A stretch of DNA of 51,426 nucleotides from Sneathiellales bacterium (GTDB lineage Bacteria > Pseudomonadota > Alphaproteobacteria > JANQFL01), in assembly GCA_028277845.1 (NCBI GenBank), contig JANQFL010000045.1, forward strand, positions 1 through 51,426, in the 5' to 3' direction. Below are positions 51,277 through 51,426 of the stretch, in pieces. Each line of letters starts with the position of its first letter. The stretch's first letter is position 1. The notes under the pieces were generated by a model, which was not told the origin of the DNA, ran no database searches, and saw nothing but the letters and a program-made list of their open reading frames with translations. Position numbers and translations under genes: made by a program.

Positions 51277-51426
51277 ATGAAATATAATATGATCAACCTA
51301 GAGTCGCGAATAGAAGTCGTGAAAGAACTGTTGAAGGCAGATATTTCGATGCCGGGCAGCGCCTGTTCCATTGCCAGCGAAATACTCAGTCTGGAACGGG
51401 CATCAGAGCAGCCCAACGACCCTCGA
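51277..51426 (+). CDS. start of an unknown gene, cut by the window edge
   Basis: An open frame of 50 codons with starts at 51277 and 51289 that continues off the window. MINLESRIEVVKELLKADISM looks like a genuine helical N-terminus. No strong ribosome site is present. It is AT-rich at the start and becomes GC-rich, like other genes of the element. It is the only sign of gene content beyond the lipoprotein gene, and no family can be assigned to 50 residues. Confidence 0.35.
   Translation, partial: MKYNMINLESRIEVVKELLKADISMPGSACSIASEILSLERASEQPNDPR

Larger units (their letters stand above)
26942..51426. mobile_element. podovirus-like prophage (right end cut by the window)
   Basis: A continuous block with a phage primase-helicase, AbiE pair and a rightward packaging, capsid and tail operon arranged as in T7-like/Bordetella BPP-1-like podoviruses: terminase, connector, Bbp19, scaffold, capsid, Bbp16, tail tubular A and B, internal virion proteins. 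No integrase, CI/Cro repressor or recognisable lysin or holin was found and no att repeats could be located, so the limits are approximate. The left limit is set at the primase stop but the TIGR04255 cassette could belong to the element. The right end lies outside the window. Confidence 0.8.

Overview
The window is high-GC DNA from an alphaproteobacterium, most likely of the Rhodospirillales type. The pointers are the conserved chain murA - DUF2948 - hisG - hisD - UPF0262 - LMW phosphatase - infA - maf - RNase G/E - yacG - tRNA-Phe, the short (HisZ-dependent) form of HisG, and the codon usage of the core genes. The window opens inside an aromatic meta-cleavage operon and ends inside a podovirus-like prophage.

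Layout. 1-4400: catabolic operon in the order dmpC(end)-dmpE-dmpF-dmpG-dmpH plus a DsbA-fold isomerase. It takes 2-hydroxymuconate semialdehyde through 4-oxalocrotonate and 2-oxopent-4-enoate to pyruvate and acetyl-CoA. 4400-4840: apparent debris in which pieces of unrelated protein families are joined. 5072-5146: tRNA-Thr on the minus strand. 5330-14900: the housekeeping chain, interrupted between the phosphatase and infA by an AT-richer Fic gene. 14955-24750: accessory host DNA with an acyl-carrier-like membrane protein, a GMC oxidoreductase with a small exported partner, an XRE regulator, a second Fic protein with palindromic operators, an unknown membrane protein with an internal duplication, a Sel1-like/trypsin-like lipoprotein, a second copy of the 3' end of the XRE gene, an exported protein and a GNAT acetyltransferase.

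24822-26838 is a compact leftward three-gene cassette, AT-rich against its surroundings: a TIGR04255-like protein, a protein with an HEIGH motif, and a protein with His/Cys spacing like a permuted papain fold. It lies next to the prophage primase and has its own -10 box. It is the best candidate here for an undescribed (possibly defence or toxin) system.

26942-51426 is a prophage, cut by the right edge. A leftward Toprim/helicase primase is followed by an AbiE type IV toxin-antitoxin pair and a small early-type gene, then a rightward morphogenesis operon: small and large terminase, structural and fibre genes, T7-type head-tail connector, Bbp19-like protein, scaffold, major capsid protein, Bbp16-like cement protein, tail tubular A, tail nozzle with three FCCH-type repeats, and gp13/gp14/ejection-like internal virion proteins. 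Four orphan genes follow, among them a lipoprotein and a possible papain-like protein. Three promoters around the AbiE/terminase junction (29779, 31756, 32383) each have near-consensus -35/-10 boxes wrapped in a different inverted repeat, so the switch region is read from the sequence although no phage repressor, integrase or lysis gene is visible in the window.
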